Source of the DNA: an uncultured Lachnospiraceae bacterium
GTDB lineage: Bacteria > Bacillota > Clostridia > Lachnospirales > Lachnospiraceae
Assembly: GCA_947384285.1 (NCBI GenBank)
Contig: CANDGI010000004.1
Span: forward strand, 1 to 64,000
DNA length: 64,000 bases
Direction of reading: 5' to 3'
The notes beneath the pieces were generated by a model. The model was given only the letters and a program-made list of their open reading frames with translations, was not told the origin of the DNA and made no database searches. Both the position numbers and the translations under genes were made by a program. Shown here piece by piece: positions 28,077 to 36,930 of the stretch (position 1 is the stretch's first letter; the number at the start of each line of letters is the position of its first letter).

Positions 28077-28390
28077 TCAGGAGTTAAAAATTTTAAACGG
28101 AGTGCTTCGCAGCTTAAAATGCGAATCGCTGCTTTTCAGGGAGATAAGCTTGTAATACTGTCCGTGCAGTAATTATCAATCTGTTTCCCACTCATTCCTG
28201 CCTTGTGTGAAAGCTTGTTTTTACTCGTTTCCAGTTCATTTTCGTTTTAATAATAGAAACCTGGTTTCTATTCAAGTCTTTTTCTGCTATCATTTTAGAT
28301 AAACGTTTTCTTGCAATTCTATTTTTTAAATCCCTGCAAAACCCAATCATTCCGGCCTTGCAGGGATTTCTGCTTCTGCATGGATTTCTT
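28077..28390. other. Intergenic region with one long dyad
   Basis: Apart from a perfect 12-bp dyad at 28328-28339 and 28358-28369 (AAATCCCTGCAA / TTGCAGGGATTT) nothing is recognised in this 314-base gap. The dyad follows the Pro/Gly-rich gene on the minus strand and may end its transcript, but no T-tract follows it. Confidence 0.55.
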
Positions 28391-29038
28391 TTACCACCAG
28401 CGGCGGCAGCGCTTATGCCGGCATCTTCTCTGGTACATTTCATTAAACAATAATACTTCAATCAGATTCTGTAATCCATTGTTTCCTCGGGGCGGCGGTG
28501 GCGGCGGCCCAAAGCCCGGCCTATGCGGCGGCCTTCCCGGCCCCCATCCTGGTCCTGGCGGTGGCGGTGGCGGCGGTCCAAAGCCTGGTCTTCTCTGTTC
28601 CATCAACCTTCCTTCCAGCGGAAGCTCCTCTGCCTGCATGCCGCCTTCCTGGCTTGTTTTATCTTCATAGGAATCCGGCTCATAGGATTCCGGTTCGTAC
28701 TGTTCCGCTTCATAGGGACTCGCCTCAAACCCCTGAATGCTCATCTGGCTGCCAGCAACTCCATCATAAATCCGGTTTACAATCTGCCTAAGCATCAATT
28801 TATCTGGGTATTCATCGAACATCAGGCTTCCCTCATATTCCATCTTATCGCATTCATCCTCTACCAATGCCTGGATGGATTTCACTTCCTTGGGGTACAA
28901 ATCCTTTAATTTCTGCATATCCCGCTCATATTCCAATTCCTCCAGGTATACGTTTTGCATGGGATAGGCCATATAAAAAGGCATTTTCGGCATGTTCCGC
29001 TCTGGCATTCTGTAAAACATTTCCTGTTTATAATCCAC
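28391..29038 (-). CDS. Pro/Gly-rich protein with a basic Arg/Cys/Trp tail
   Basis: 215 residues from a GTG start (GGGAG seven bases upstream). The N-terminal ~100 residues form a conserved-looking helical domain (YLEELEYERDMQKLKDLYPKE). An acidic linker with tandem YEPES/YEPDS units follows, then two FGPPPPPP tracts separated by a Gly/Pro/Arg spacer. A short helix (NLIEVLLFNEMYQ) leads to the tail RRCRHKRCRRWW. The composition resembles spore-coat or surface-layer proteins, but this is only a suggestion. No signal peptide is present. Confidence 0.78.
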   Translation of the reverse strand: MDYKQEMFYRMPERNMPKMPFYMAYPMQNVYLEELEYERDMQKLKDLYPKEVKSIQALVEDECDKMEYEGSLMFDEYPDKLMLRQIVNRIYDGVAGSQMSIQGFEASPYEAEQYEPESYEPDSYEDKTSQEGGMQAEELPLEGRLMEQRRPGFGPPPPPPPGPGWGPGRPPHRPGFGPPPPPPRGNNGLQNLIEVLLFNEMYQRRCRHKRCRRWW

Positions 29039-29113
29039 TGCTTTACTCCCATTCTTTCTGTCTCTATACTATATGCCCGATTTTCGGTTATGCTACACTG
29101 CAAAGGCTGGAGT

Positions 29114-29160
29114 GTGTTTAAAAAAGCTTACTGACAGATGGAGGATGATTTTTCAAACAC
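29114..29160. repeat. A/T-rich hairpin
   Basis: GTGTTTAAAAAA (29114-29125) pairs with TTTTTCAAACAC (29149-29160), with one mismatch. It lies between the Pro/Gly-rich gene and the decayed ATPase gene and may be a terminator working in either direction. Confidence 0.5.
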
Positions 29161-29187
29161 GCCCTAAGAAATGCTGCTCACACTTTT

Positions 29188-29757
29188 TTATATTTTTCCA
29201 TCTTTCCCTGATGGCAATTCCATAATAGGCTTCATATAATATGCACTGGCACTGTAATATGCCATAAGAACAGCACATGTCAGGGCAGTTTCATTATTGT
29301 ATGCAAGGACAGAAGACGTCTCATTATGAATTCTGTCCATTCCTTTTGCAGCTGCGCTTCCTTCTTGTTCCTGGCAGCCCGGAACACACAGTCCCATTCA
29401 TCAACAATGAAACCAAAACCCTTCCTTGTCTGAAGGAATATTTGATCAAGCACTGTTTTTCATCTGCTGCTGATTGAGATGCTTTTGGAATGACGGTTCC
29501 GCCTTAATCTTTAACCCAGAAAAAAGTTCTGCCGAATCACAGCCGCAGCTATAATATGCAGCCAGCATATCCGCCGCCATAGATTTTCCGAAACGGCGGG
29601 GCCGGCTTACGCAAAGAAATCTTATATCCGCCGCCATAGACTTTCCGAAACGGCGGGGCCGGCTTACGCAAAGAAATCTTCTTTCTGTTTTGTATACCGC
29701 ATTGGTTTTAGAAATCAGCATACTTTTATCAATATATATAAATGTTTCCTTTTTCAA
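29188..29757 (-). pseudogene. Decayed AAA-ATPase-like / PD-(D/E)XK family gene
   Basis: Two collinear fragments remain. The first (29757-29446) reads FIYIDKSMLI...FLCVSRPRRFGKSMAADMLAAYYS...CDSAELFSGLKI, the N-terminus and Walker-type motif of the large 'AAA-ATPase-like, PD-(D/E)XK nuclease' family found in many copies in gut Clostridia and Bacteroides. The second (29397-29188) reads SSVLAYNNETALTCAVLMAYYSASAYY...ELPSGKDG, which matches the region near the C-terminal nuclease domain. About 400 residues between them are missing and the frame shifts. A 57-bp tandem duplication doubles the RRFGKSMAAD segment. It is a clear remnant and not functional. Confidence 0.8.
29567..29680 (-). repeat. 57-bp tandem duplication over the P-loop of the pseudogene
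   Basis: Copies at 29567-29623 and 29624-29680 differ at one base (gattttcc versus gactttcc). The duplication is in frame and adds 19 residues to the ATPase motif. Confidence 0.9.
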
Positions 29758-29762
29758 GATAA

Positions 29763-29813
29763 AAAAGAAACATCAACGCTTTCTGATGTTCTATGCGCTG
29801 ATGTTTCTTTTCT
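29763..29813 (-). terminator. Rho-independent terminator of glgB
   Basis: AAGAAACATCA...TGATGTTTCTT arms with extra GC pairs, followed on both strands by T-rich sequence. It lies about 40 bases after the glgB stop. Confidence 0.75.
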
Positions 29814-29850
29814 TCCATTACTAATTAACCTGCAAATTGTATAGATGGCA

Positions 29851-31743
29851 CTAATATACAAAAACAGCTACGCCAAATGCCGGCAGCGGATATGCAAATG
29901 AGAATGGACGGTTATCGCATTCCTGCTTTTCTGCCTTATAAACCAGCGGACGCTTCACGCCTTCTCCGCCGTATTTCTTTTCATCACTGTTAAAAATCAA
30001 CCTATACTGCTTTTTCAGCGGAACGCCAACCCGGTAATCCTCCCGCTCCACCGGGGTAAAGCTGCAGACAAACAGCAGATTGTTTTTGCCATTCTTGCTC
30101 TTTCTCACGAAGCTGAAAATACTCCTGAAATTATCATCTGCATTAATCCACTCAAAATTATCAAAGCTTGTATCCGCTTCATACATAGCAGGATATTTGG
30201 TGTAAATATGGAGCAGATCTTTTACATAGGTCTGGAGTTCCTTGTGCTCCGGCTCTGCCAGCAGGAACCAATCTAACTCCCGCTCCTCGCTCCACTCCCG
30301 AAGCTGCCCGAATTCCTGTCCCATAAACAAAAGCTTTTTCCCTGGATGGCCCATCATAAAGCCGTATCCTGCTTTTAAGTTAGAGAACTTATCCTTGCCC
30401 TCTCCAGGCATTTTATTAATCATGGAGCATTTCAAATGTACCACCTCATCATGAGATAACACCAAAATATAATTCTCGCTGTGGTTATAGCTCATGGCAA
30501 AGGTCATCCTGTTGTGGTTGTCTTTCCGGAAATAAGGATCTAATTTCATGTAATCCAGGAAATCATGCATCCAGCCCATATTCCACTTATAGCTGAAATT
30601 CAATCCATCCTCTTCCACCGTTCCGGTTACCTTAGGCCATGCAGTAGACTCCTCTGCAATCATAACAGTTCCCGGGTTCCTTCCCAGTATCAGGGTATTG
30701 ATATGTTTGAAAAATTCAATTGCTTCCAGATTCTTATTGTCACCGTATTTGTTGGCTACCCATTGCCCATCCTGTTTTCCGTAATCCAGATACAGCATGG
30801 AAGCTACCGCATCCACCCGAAGTCCGTCTACATGGTAATGCTCCACCCACATCAACGCGCTGCCAATGAGGAAATTCTTTACCTCGTTCTTGGCATAGTC
30901 AAAAATCTTCGTTCCCCAGTCCGGGTGCTCTCCTTTTCTGGTATCTGCATATTCATACAGGCAGGTTCCGTCGAATTCCGCAAGGCCATGGGCATCTCTT
31001 GGGAAGTGCGCTGGCACCCAGTCCAAAATAACGCCGATTCCATGTTTATGCAGGTAATCTACCAGATAGGCAAAATCTGCAGGGGTGCCATACCTGGAAG
31101 TGGGTGCATAATATCCTGTGACCTGATATCCCCAGGAGCCATCAAAAGGATATTCTGAAATTCCCATCAGCTCCACATGGGTGTATCCCATCTCTTTCAC
31201 ATACTCTGCAAGCTTCTCTGCAAATTCCCGGTAAGTGTAGAATCCCTCATCTCCCCTGCCTGGATGGCGCATCCAGGAACCTGGGTGTACCTCGTAAATA
31301 GCCATAGGCTGGGCATGCAGATCCTTACATGCTTTGCGCTTCTCCATCCATTTGGTATCTGTCCACTTAAAGGCGTTAATGTCTGCAACCGCAGAAGCAT
31401 TTCCTGGACGCAGCTCTGCATAATTGGCAAATGGGTCTGCCTTGTAGAGCTTATTTCCCTCTGGCGTTTCGATGTAGAACTTATACAAATCCCCCTCTTT
31501 TACCCCTGGGACAAACAGTTCATAGATTCCCATAGGCTCCAAACGTTTCATCTCATCCGCGTCTTCTTTCCACTCATTGAACTCTCCGATAACGGAAACC
31601 TTTGCGGCATTCGGCGCCCATACTGCAAAGTACACGCCTTTTTTTCCCTTCTCTGTGGCAGGGTGCGCGCCTAATTTTTTGTAAATGTCATAATGTGTTG
31701 CGTGTCCAAAATAATACATGTCTAAATCTGAAAAATGTTCCAT
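29851..31743 (-). CDS. glgB: 1,4-alpha-glucan branching enzyme
   Basis: 630 residues from the ATG at 31743 (MEHFSDLDMYYFG), preceded by AGGAGAGG; the frame is open further upstream but without a site. An N-terminal CBM48 domain (KGVYFAVWAPNAAKVSVIGEFNEW) and a GH13 barrel are visible. The catalytic Asp lies in GLRVDAVASM, the Glu in MIAEESTAWP and the transition-state Asp in VLSHDEVVH. It makes alpha-1,6 branches in glycogen. The gene starts 31 bases after the repeat/ATPase protein, suggesting a shared transcript. No other glg gene is in the window. Confidence 0.96.
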   Translation of the reverse strand: MEHFSDLDMYYFGHATHYDIYKKLGAHPATEKGKKGVYFAVWAPNAAKVSVIGEFNEWKEDADEMKRLEPMGIYELFVPGVKEGDLYKFYIETPEGNKLYKADPFANYAELRPGNASAVADINAFKWTDTKWMEKRKACKDLHAQPMAIYEVHPGSWMRHPGRGDEGFYTYREFAEKLAEYVKEMGYTHVELMGISEYPFDGSWGYQVTGYYAPTSRYGTPADFAYLVDYLHKHGIGVILDWVPAHFPRDAHGLAEFDGTCLYEYADTRKGEHPDWGTKIFDYAKNEVKNFLIGSALMWVEHYHVDGLRVDAVASMLYLDYGKQDGQWVANKYGDNKNLEAIEFFKHINTLILGRNPGTVMIAEESTAWPKVTGTVEEDGLNFSYKWNMGWMHDFLDYMKLDPYFRKDNHNRMTFAMSYNHSENYILVLSHDEVVHLKCSMINKMPGEGKDKFSNLKAGYGFMMGHPGKKLLFMGQEFGQLREWSEERELDWFLLAEPEHKELQTYVKDLLHIYTKYPAMYEADTSFDNFEWINADDNFRSIFSFVRKSKNGKNNLLFVCSFTPVEREDYRVGVPLKKQYRLIFNSDEKKYGGEGVKRPLVYKAEKQECDNRPFSFAYPLPAFGVAVFVY

Positions 31744-31774
31744 AATTTCCTCTCCTGTTTCTATTTTCTCATTA

Positions 31775-34700
31775 TTATTCTTCAAAATCCTTTTCCCGTA
31801 AATACAGGTATCCCTCTGGGCTGAATTTTTTTCCGCCAAATAGCTTTTTCAAACCACCTCTTTCCGCACTGCTAATGGCCATGTCTACAATTTCCTTTAC
31901 CTCTGCCAATGTGGTAGCTTCATCCAGCTTTTGTATGTTGCTGATACGGTTATAAAGCGCTAATATTCCCATATCATCAATTTCACATTCCTGCTCGTCC
32001 GCATATGCTTTTGCAAATTCCACCAGCTCATCACTGGTAAAAACGGGTATTTTTATCCGCTCTGTAAATTTTTTCGCAAAATTCATATCCAAGCTTAAAA
32101 CTTTCTCAATCCCCTTCCTGGTATCCTCCATAAGGAACAAAAGTCCATCTGTATTCTGTTCCATCAAAAGGGAAAGCCTTGTCACAGTTTCCTGGGTCAT
32201 TTCCCCTGCCTTTTCTATAATTAAATATCCTCCTGCGACCTTTTTTAATAGCTGGCTCAAATCCTTCTGGTTCAAGGAATCCCCCGTAATCTTCCCTACT
32301 TTTCCCTGGGAATTTCCTTCTTCCTTCTGAATTGCCTTGATGAAATCCGTAGCAAGGACAGTTTTTCCGCTTCCTCTGCCACCCATAATCAAAATATTTC
32401 CGCTGGCAGAACTATTGTTCTTGCCTTTTCTGTGCAGTGCTCCTTCCAGCGCCTGGCAAAGCTGCTGTTCCATCCCGGTTACCGGAACAAAATAGGAAAA
32501 AATTTCCCTTTGCTCTTCGGTAAGTTTTCGGACTGTCCCTGCTTCAGGATCTATTTCTATCTCAGGTACCGCCGTATTTTCCTCATGTACTGCTGTTGCC
32601 CTTGAAATGCTTTTGCCCACATTTTCTAAATCTATGGTTACTTCCGCGCCTTTGCTCTGCTCCTCAGAGGAAATGGCCGGCCCGGAAACATGATCTTTTT
32701 CCTCCCGGGATGCCCTTGCTGCCTGAAATACTGATTCCAGATACTGCTCTGCATCTTTTTTCTCCGGCTTTCCCACGCCCTGTCCTGTCTGCTGCCGGGG
32801 CGGTTTTCCCATGCCCTGTCCTGTCTGCTGCCGGGGCGGTTTTCCCACGCCCTGCCCTGTTGGACGCTGAGGCAGTTTTTCCTTATCTTCCACGCCATCT
32901 ACAGCTTTTTCCAATACCCTGACTGCTTCTTTGTCCGCTTCTTTGATTCCTGGCATTTCCAGGGCATCCTCCGTCCCCGGAATTTCCCCATCCATTCCAG
33001 CAAACTCATTTCCTTGTATCTGCTGCCCTGCTGCATTCTCTGGCAGAACTTCTCTTGGACTCTCTGCCAGTCCATTCCCTGGGTATTCCATCCAGGCTTC
33101 CTCTTGCAGGGCCGCTTCTTCTATCTCCGTCACTCCTTGTTCCATTCCTGGCATTTCCATCTCTGGTATTTCTGGAATCTCTTCTTCTATTCCCGGCATT
33201 CCCATTCCTGAAAATCCTTGTTCCATTCCTGGGACTGCTTCTTCCATTCCCGGCATCCCTGCGTATCCTCCTGGCTCCGCCATTCCCGGCATCCCTGAGT
33301 ATCCCTCTGGCTCCGCCACTCCCGGCATCCCTGCGTATCCTCCTGGCTCCGCCATTCCCGGCATCCCTGAGTATCCCTCTGGCTCCGCCATTCCCATCCC
33401 TGGGACTGCTCCTTCCATCCCTGAAAATCCTTCCGGCTCCGCCATTCCTGGCATTCCTGCGTATTCTTCTGGTCCTGCCATCTCCGGCATTCCTGGCATC
33501 TCTTCTTCCATTCCCGGCATCCCCATTCCTGGAATCCCTGCGTATTCTTCTTGTTCTGCCATTCCTGGAACACCCGAGTATCCCTCTGGCCCCGAAATTC
33601 CTGGCATCCCTGAGTATCCCTCTGGCTCCGAAATTCCTGGCATCCCTGAGTATCCTTCTGGCTCCGCCATTCCTGGAACACCCGAGTATCCCTCTGGCCC
33701 CGCCATTCCTGGCATCCCTGAGTATCCCTCTGGCTCCGCCATTCCTGGCATCCCTGAGTATCCCTCTGGCCCCACCATTCCTGGCATCCCTGAGTATCCC
33801 TCTGGCTCCGAAATTCCTGGCATCCCTGAGTATCCTTCTGGCTCCGCCATTCCTGGAACACCTGAGTATCCCTCTGGCTCCGCCATTCCTGGCATCTCCG
33901 AGAATCCCTCTAGCTCCGGCATTCCCATTCCTGCCATTCCCGGCATTCCTGGCATCCCTTCCGCCATTCCTGGTATCTCCATCTGTGAAACCCCTTCTTC
34001 CATTCCCGGCATCCCCATTCCCGGAACCTCTTCTTCCATTCCTGCCATCTCCATCTGCGGAACCCCTTCTCCCATTCCTGGCATTTCCAGAAACGGCTCC
34101 TCCATTGCAACCCCCTCCTGGGAAGGCTGTTCAAAATCTTCCTTAGCACTTTGCAGGTATCGCTCCGCCAGCAGCTCCTGGGGCGTAATTCCAGCATTCA
34201 ATTTGGGAATGATATGATTCAGGCGTTCCATCAATTCTTCCGCTTCCTGCAGAGCCCTTGCCTTGGCAGATTCCAGCTTTCGCTGCTGTGCAACTGCCAT
34301 TGCCGCTTCCGCTGCGCGCTTTGTCTTTTCCCATTCTGTCAATACATCTTCTATCTTAATCTGGCCATTTACCTGGGGCTCCCACCACTCCCCGCCTGGA
34401 ACGGAAAGCCGTATCTGTCCATCCCAGTCCTCAGCCAGCATTTCCTGAAAATCCGTCTCCAGAGAGCCATCAATTTCTTCGTCTGTTTCTATATGGCCGT
34501 ACCGTTCCTCCTCTTCCACTGCCTCCTCTTCCTGAGGCACTTGCAGATAGGGTATCTCCTCCACGATTTTCTTAATATTATCCATGGTATCCGACACGGT
34601 TTCCCTGGTATCAGCCTCTATAATCTGCTGCATCCCTTTTACCAGCTCTTCCTGCAGATTCAAGGTGTTAAACCGTCCAGATTCCGCCGTTAAATCAGGA

Positions 34701-35389
34701 ATCCGCACCGTATCCTGAATAATCTCCCCAGATTCCATCAGCTCCGTAGAATGAATCTCCAAGGTTCCATCCTGATGGGTCTTAAACTGCCGGTACTTTT
34801 CCTCCTGCTCTTTGCTTAAAGGCTGATAGAGCATTTTCAGCTCCAGCGCCTTCTCCACATATTTGCCATCCCCAAACCAAAGCGCCAGTTCATCGCAAAC
34901 CTCCACGCACTTCTCACTGTTGCCAGAACGGTGATACAAATAAGCCAGCTCAAAGGCCCATTCTTCTGTATATTCCCTGCTCTTAAACTCCTCCAGTATG
35001 CCTATCTGCTCCTCCAGGGAAGCCCCTTCTATCTTGGCAATCTGGTAACGGAGCACATATTTCAAATTGTCATAGGGCGCAATCTCTAAAAATTCTTCAT
35101 AATATTCCTTCGCTTCTTCTACCTTGCCCATTTTCAGGGAAACCAGCGCAAGCCGGTAAATAATATTTCTCCCCACCGTCGCCCGGTCATAAGCCATAAG
35201 CAGTATCTCCCGGCTGTTCTCGTACTGTTTATCCCTGTCATATATTTCCCCAACCATGCAAAGAGTCGAAGCGCTTTTTACTTTTCTCCAATTGATAGTA
35301 TCTGCAATCTCCGCTGCCGTTTTGTAATCTTTCTCTTCTACCAGATGCTTCAATTGTTCCAGCTTCAGTTTATATTCATATTTATCCAA
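31775..35389 (-). CDS. TPR protein with Met-Pro-Gly repeats and a C-terminal ATPase domain
   Basis: 1204 residues from a TTG start with GAGGTGG just upstream. Regions: ~200 N-terminal residues of TPR-like helices; an acidic region; a long low-complexity tract (~residues 440-790) built from 12-residue units of the type EGYSGMPGMAEP; a Gly/Gln/Pro spacer with three copies of RQQTGQGMGKPP-like sequence; and an AAA-type ATPase with Walker A GGRGSGKT near residue 1000, the strand GYLIIEKAGEMT and further sensor-like segments. It might scaffold or recruit partners. The glgB gene follows at once, so a link with glycogen is possible but unproven. Confidence 0.85.
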   Translation of the reverse strand: MDKYEYKLKLEQLKHLVEEKDYKTAAEIADTINWRKVKSASTLCMVGEIYDRDKQYENSREILLMAYDRATVGRNIIYRLALVSLKMGKVEEAKEYYEEFLEIAPYDNLKYVLRYQIAKIEGASLEEQIGILEEFKSREYTEEWAFELAYLYHRSGNSEKCVEVCDELALWFGDGKYVEKALELKMLYQPLSKEQEEKYRQFKTHQDGTLEIHSTELMESGEIIQDTVRIPDLTAESGRFNTLNLQEELVKGMQQIIEADTRETVSDTMDNIKKIVEEIPYLQVPQEEEAVEEEERYGHIETDEEIDGSLETDFQEMLAEDWDGQIRLSVPGGEWWEPQVNGQIKIEDVLTEWEKTKRAAEAAMAVAQQRKLESAKARALQEAEELMERLNHIIPKLNAGITPQELLAERYLQSAKEDFEQPSQEGVAMEEPFLEMPGMGEGVPQMEMAGMEEEVPGMGMPGMEEGVSQMEIPGMAEGMPGMPGMAGMGMPELEGFSEMPGMAEPEGYSGVPGMAEPEGYSGMPGISEPEGYSGMPGMVGPEGYSGMPGMAEPEGYSGMPGMAGPEGYSGVPGMAEPEGYSGMPGISEPEGYSGMPGISGPEGYSGVPGMAEQEEYAGIPGMGMPGMEEEMPGMPEMAGPEEYAGMPGMAEPEGFSGMEGAVPGMGMAEPEGYSGMPGMAEPGGYAGMPGVAEPEGYSGMPGMAEPGGYAGMPGMEEAVPGMEQGFSGMGMPGIEEEIPEIPEMEMPGMEQGVTEIEEAALQEEAWMEYPGNGLAESPREVLPENAAGQQIQGNEFAGMDGEIPGTEDALEMPGIKEADKEAVRVLEKAVDGVEDKEKLPQRPTGQGVGKPPRQQTGQGMGKPPRQQTGQGVGKPEKKDAEQYLESVFQAARASREEKDHVSGPAISSEEQSKGAEVTIDLENVGKSISRATAVHEENTAVPEIEIDPEAGTVRKLTEEQREIFSYFVPVTGMEQQLCQALEGALHRKGKNNSSASGNILIMGGRGSGKTVLATDFIKAIQKEEGNSQGKVGKITGDSLNQKDLSQLLKKVAGGYLIIEKAGEMTQETVTRLSLLMEQNTDGLLFLMEDTRKGIEKVLSLDMNFAKKFTERIKIPVFTSDELVEFAKAYADEQECEIDDMGILALYNRISNIQKLDEATTLAEVKEIVDMAISSAERGGLKKLFGGKKFSPEGYLYLREKDFEE
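33230..33910 (-). repeat. 36-bp coding repeat array (12-residue units)
   Basis: About 19 imperfect 36-base units encode MPGMAEPEGYSG-type segments with variations such as SEPEGYSG, GPEGYSG, QEEYAG and PGGYAG. The array produces long spurious frames on the opposite strand. Confidence 0.9.
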
Positions 35390-35530
35390 TCATTCCACCT
35401 CAGAATTTATAATAAGGTATCGGTCACCGATGCACACTTCAGCGCGTAAAATATCTGCCGATATTTTACCATATATCACCCGTAAATGTCAAAATATATC
35501 AAAGATTCGTCAAAAGAATATAATCGAAAA

Positions 35531-35571
35531 TTCCGCAGATATTGTTCTCCTTTGGAACCATATCTGCGGAA
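35531..35571 (-). terminator. Probable terminator after the AI-2E transporter gene
   Basis: A perfect 12-bp stem TTCCGCAGATAT (35531-35542) / ATATCTGCGGAA (35560-35571); on the minus strand it is followed by TTTTCG, shortly after the stop at 35584. Confidence 0.7.
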
Positions 35572-35583
35572 TAAACCTGTCTG

Positions 35584-36921
35584 CTACTTTTGTTCTTTTT
35601 CCTTTTCTTCCTTCTTATCTTCCTGTCTTTCCTTTTTCAGCTTTTTTTCCGGTTCCTTTTTCTGTTCGCAGACCAATGTGTTGGTCTCAAGATCCAGCTT
35701 AACTGCATAGATATAGCTTCTGGTATCCCTGGGCAATTGTTTCCTTTTTAAAATGTACCCCAGAATCCTTTTGGCAATGTAGAAAAATACCGCAAAAACC
35801 GGAACTCCAATAATCATTCCCGGAATTCCCAGAATACCCCCAAAGGTCAGAATTGCAAACACCACCCAAAAAGAAGATAAGCCCGTTGAATCTCCAAGTA
35901 TCTTAGGCCCAATAATATTCCCGTCAATCTGCTGGAGCACCAGGATAAAAATAATAAAATACAACCCCTTCACCGGATTTGCCAGCATAATCAATATAGC
36001 GCTGGGCACTGCCCCCAGATAAGGGCCGAAAAACGGGATAACATTCGTTACGCCAACGATTACGCTGACCAGCACTGTATATGGCATCTTCATCAGATAC
36101 AGGCAGATGAAACAAAGCACGCCGATAATCAAAGAGTCCAGGATTTTCCCTGAAATAAACCCTCCAAAAATCTCATTGCTCTTGTGCACCGTCCGAATAA
36201 TGGTATTGGCTCTTTTTCCAGAAAAAACAGCATACACAACCTTCTTGCTCTGGCCGATAAACTCCTCCTTGCTCATAAGCACATAAATAGAAATAATAAT
36301 TCCAACCACTACATTAAAGAAAAGCTTTACCGCTATGATTACCCCTGAGGTAAGCCCGGCAAGGATATTTTTTGTCTGGGGAAGAAACTCTGTCTTCGCC
36401 CAATTTTCAAAAAATTCTGTCCCCTTCGTCAATGCCGTCTCCAAGTAGCCGGAAATATTGCTGTCCGAGCTTACATAAGCGTTGAGCCAGTCCATAAAGC
36501 TATTGACCTGTTTAGGCAATGTGTCTATCATTCCATTGATGCTTCGGTACAACTCCGGAATTACCATCTGCAGCAGCACACCGATAATCACTGCTACAAA
36601 CAGCAAAGCCCCTGCAACGCTTAACCCCCGGACCAGCCTTTTTCCTTTCCGCTGGTTCTTCACCCTGTCCTGCACAAAAGGCAAAAGATACCGCTCTTCA
36701 AAATTCACAATGGGCGTCACCAGGTAAGCCAGCACCAAGCCGATGGTAATAGGCTGCAGAATCACCGACATCTTGTCCATCAGCTGCGTTACCCCATGGT
36801 AACGGTATACCAGGAAGAAAAACGCAATACTGGCGGCAACCACCAGAAAAGAGGTCAGCCCGATTGCCAGATAAGGCCTGATATTCCAATTTGTTTTTTC
36901 ATTATTCTTCTGTTCTTCCAA
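35584..36921 (-). CDS. AI-2E family transporter (PerM-like)
   Basis: 445 residues from a TTG start; GAGGATAGGGG, which overlaps the end of the hydratase gene, is the likely ribosome site. There are eight or so hydrophobic segments, including the conserved region GVTNVIPFFGPYLGAVPSAILI and IDGNIIGPKILGDSTGLSSFWV typical of the family. The tail is strongly charged (KKEPEKKLKKERQEDKK). Members move small molecules or sodium; the autoinducer link is historical. Only ten bases separate it from the hydratase. Confidence 0.92.
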   Translation of the reverse strand: MEEQKNNEKTNWNIRPYLAIGLTSFLVVAASIAFFFLVYRYHGVTQLMDKMSVILQPITIGLVLAYLVTPIVNFEERYLLPFVQDRVKNQRKGKRLVRGLSVAGALLFVAVIIGVLLQMVIPELYRSINGMIDTLPKQVNSFMDWLNAYVSSDSNISGYLETALTKGTEFFENWAKTEFLPQTKNILAGLTSGVIIAVKLFFNVVVGIIISIYVLMSKEEFIGQSKKVVYAVFSGKRANTIIRTVHKSNEIFGGFISGKILDSLIIGVLCFICLYLMKMPYTVLVSVIVGVTNVIPFFGPYLGAVPSAILIMLANPVKGLYFIIFILVLQQIDGNIIGPKILGDSTGLSSFWVVFAILTFGGILGIPGMIIGVPVFAVFFYIAKRILGYILKRKQLPRDTRSYIYAVKLDLETNTLVCEQKKEPEKKLKKERQEDKKEEKEKEQK

Positions 36922-36930
36922 AACAATCCC

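Noticed and set aside
28192-28461. 89-codon minus-strand frame
   Set aside because: Overlaps the end of the Pro/Gly-rich gene in another frame and has no ribosome site or recognisable product.
32931-34217. Long plus-strand frames (up to 428 codons) rich in Ile-Pro-Gly
   Set aside because: They are the complement of the 36-bp repeat array in the TPR/ATPase gene; no ribosome site and a purely repetitive product.
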